Assembly: GCF_963664415.1 (NCBI RefSeq)
Contig: NZ_OY761440.1
Location: forward strand, 62,001-126,000
Reading direction: 5' to 3'
Origin: an uncultured Desulfobacter sp.
GTDB lineage: Bacteria; Desulfobacterota; Desulfobacteria; Desulfobacterales; Desulfobacteraceae
Length of the DNA stretch: 64,000 nt
The notes under the pieces are model-generated. The model was not told where the DNA came from. It worked only from the letters and a program-made list of their open reading frames with translations, and ran no database searches. Position 1 is the first letter of the stretch; every line of letters starts with the position of its first letter. Shown piece by piece: positions 62,715-64,000 of the stretch. Both the position numbers and the translations under genes were made by a program.

Positions 62715-63329
62715 CTATTTTCGGATCTCGATCCAAGTCTCATCTTCACCCTCAACATCTGATATTGCCCGGCACCCATCCAACCCTGTTTTTTCCAACA
62801 ACGATCTGAGCCCAGCACCTTTCAGGAAATTGCCCTTTCCCTGTTTTTCCATTTTTTTGCGCCCTTTCCCTTTCAGGCGCATTCGCATGGAAGAGGGACA
62901 ATACCGTCCCAAACCGCCGCCAACAAACGCGATCCCACCGAACTTTAAAACCCGATGAATCTGTTGCAGACCTTTAATCTGATCATCCCAGAACCACAGG
63001 GAGCCGCGGCTGACGATGAGATCGGCAAAGCCGTCTTCAAAGGGCAGATCGCATACATCGGCTTTTGTAAAATGTTCCTTATTGTCCAGACCGCACGCCG
63101 AAACGTTTTTCTTTGCTTTGTCTAAAGCGTCCTGCTTGTCATCTATAAAGTACATTTCCAGACCGGTGATTTTGGCAAGCTCAATGCCCACATAACCGGG
63201 CCCTGTGCCAATATCAAGACAGATGCCTTCCGTAATGCCATAGTCATCCACGATCTGTTGGGCGATCAAGGGATATACGGGAGCCAACTTAGAAAACCCA
63301 TGTGACTGCATGCCCATTTTTCCTTTCAT
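62715..63329 (-). CDS. Class I SAM-dependent methyltransferase
   Basis: The 204-residue enzyme has motif I CLDIGTGPGYVGIELA near 38-53, post-I FIDDKQDALDKAKKN, motif II DLPFEDGFADLIVSRGSLWFW near 95-115 and motif III RVLKFGGIAFVGGGLG. It transfers a methyl group from SAM to a small molecule or a metal ligand. It lies 10 bp upstream of the TonB receptor gene, suggesting that it modifies or assists the imported complex. Substrate not inferable. The C-terminus is basic and short. Confidence 0.85.
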   Translation of the reverse strand: MKGKMGMQSHGFSKLAPVYPLIAQQIVDDYGITEGICLDIGTGPGYVGIELAKITGLEMYFIDDKQDALDKAKKNVSACGLDNKEHFTKADVCDLPFEDGFADLIVSRGSLWFWDDQIKGLQQIHRVLKFGGIAFVGGGLGRYCPSSMRMRLKGKGRKKMEKQGKGNFLKGAGLRSLLEKTGLDGCRAISDVEGEDETWIEIRK

Positions 63330-63351
63330 AAGATTTAAACAAAACCGGCAC

Positions 63352-64000
63352 TCAAACGGCTGCCCGCCTCCCCTTCAATGCTGCCAGAAAAGAGTCCCAT
63401 CCCTTCCAGCGCAGATTGCATTGGTTGTTCGTTACAAGCTCATGCATGGGGATGTCCGGTGCAGCAGGCACAAAACTTTGAAGGGAGAGGTAGGTCTGGA
63501 CCTGAGGGGACATGAGAAATTCTCCGATTTCAAACAGCGGTTCCGCGGCGTTACGCCCCCAAACCATGACCTGGGGCATACAAAAAAGGCCATCTGCCGG
63601 CCATATGATACGGGTATTTTTCTGTTTAGAAATGCGGGCAAAGGCAATATTGGTAATGCCGATGGGATAGCGGCCTTCATCCACGGCCGTAATCACTTCC
63701 ATGGGACTTCCCTGGTGAACGAAATTGGTCTTCATTTTATCGCATCGATTCGGAAAATCCGCGTTCATAAACGTTTTAACAACCAGGGATACAATGCGGA
63801 ATTCATCGGGCATCAGAATCTTGCCGGCCCAACGTTCATCAAGCAAATCCTCCCATACTCGAGGAATATCATTTTCTTTAAGAACGTTTTGATTGTAAAA
63901 AATAGCAAAGGGGATGACCACAAACGGATGAAAATAGCCATTGTTATCGCTCCACCCCATATCTGCAAGTTCTTTTCTGATGGGAAACCTACCGGGAATG
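63352..64000 (-). CDS. Periplasmic iron-type binding protein, partial (cut by window edge)
   Basis: The frame is open to the window end, so the N-terminus with the signal peptide is missing. What remains (216 codons to the stop at 63352) is like the C-terminal part of Fbp/AfuA-type or putative spermidine/iron binding proteins: NNGYFHPFVVIPFAIFYNQN, WEDLLDERWAGKILMPDE, and the late YLSLQSFVPAAPDIP. It would bind an anionic or metal-containing ligand for an ABC importer; other genes of that system are outside. Followed after 22 bp by the methyltransferase on the same strand. Confidence 0.75.
   Translation of the reverse strand, partial: IPGRFPIRKELADMGWSDNNGYFHPFVVIPFAIFYNQNVLKENDIPRVWEDLLDERWAGKILMPDEFRIVSLVVKTFMNADFPNRCDKMKTNFVHQGSPMEVITAVDEGRYPIGITNIAFARISKQKNTRIIWPADGLFCMPQVMVWGRNAAEPLFEIGEFLMSPQVQTYLSLQSFVPAAPDIPMHELVTNNQCNLRWKGWDSFLAALKGRRAAV

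Noticed and set aside
1..64000. CRISPR arrays, tRNA and rRNA genes
   Set aside because: No regularly spaced direct repeats and no recognisable tRNA or rRNA sequence were noticed by reading; a covariance-model scan would be needed to exclude tRNAs.

Overview
The window looks like part of the chromosome of a strictly anaerobic, probably sulfate-reducing member of the Desulfobacterota (Desulfobacterales-like). This is inferred from a CoA-dependent 2-oxoacid:acceptor oxidoreductase, an ETF/acyl-CoA dehydrogenase set, a YedE/TusA/DUF3343 sulfur-selenium module, DUF1858 and HesB-like proteins, and moderate GC content. No rRNA, tRNA or CRISPR array was recognised.

Region 1 (about 1-24.9 kb, nearly all minus strand) is an extracellular polysaccharide locus. 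It holds gmd and fcl (GDP-L-fucose), a Wzx-type flippase, a Wzy/ligase-type membrane protein, three GT4 glycosyltransferases, an XrtA-type polysaccharide deacetylase, a CapA-like protein, a hexapeptide acyltransferase, an ATP-grasp enzyme, a secreted glycoside-hydrolase-like protein and four sulfotransferases. The product is therefore probably a sulfated, fucose-containing polymer. An intact IS4-type element (39-1534, 10-bp target duplication) sits just past the last gene. A secreted beta-helix gene is split by a group II intron (18081-21711), which is itself split by an ISKra4-like element (18166-19692, 8-bp duplication).

Region 2 (25.7-41.4 kb) is housekeeping and metabolism: a short asparaginase-like protein, a hydrolase, the sulfur/selenium module yedE-tusA-DUF3343-kinase fold-DUF1858, gpt, a LysM lytic transglycosylase, a Cache-PAS-GGDEF-EAL c-di-GMP protein, a GT4 enzyme, and a three-gene set that could turn a 2-hydroxy acid into a 2-oxo acid and then an acyl-CoA.

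Region 3 (41.4-51.3 kb) is the most unusual part. A tight minus-strand operon encodes a 52-residue ribbon-helix-helix protein, a CYTH-like/CHAD protein, a ParA ATPase and a CYTH enzyme. It diverges from a Ppx/GppA phosphatase across a 14-bp perfect palindrome. I read it as a candidate polyphosphate-granule positioning system. Nearby are an aquaporin-ArsC channel-enzyme fusion gene split by an IS66-type element (8-bp duplication) and a ppk1 gene broken by a nonsense codon and two frame losses.

Region 4 (51.3-64 kb) holds etfA-etfB-acyl-CoA dehydrogenase, a MaoC-like hydratase, and a TonB/ABC uptake locus (two TonB-dependent receptors, binding protein, ATPase, FecCD permease, methyltransferase, and a second binding protein cut by the window edge).

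Four frame breaks (in the IS4 transposase start, the beta-helix gene, the aquaporin and the FecB-like binding protein) each lie at a run of exactly six identical bases, and each is restored by five. This may be a systematic homopolymer sequencing error or a real slippage signature, and it should be settled before calling these genes dead.
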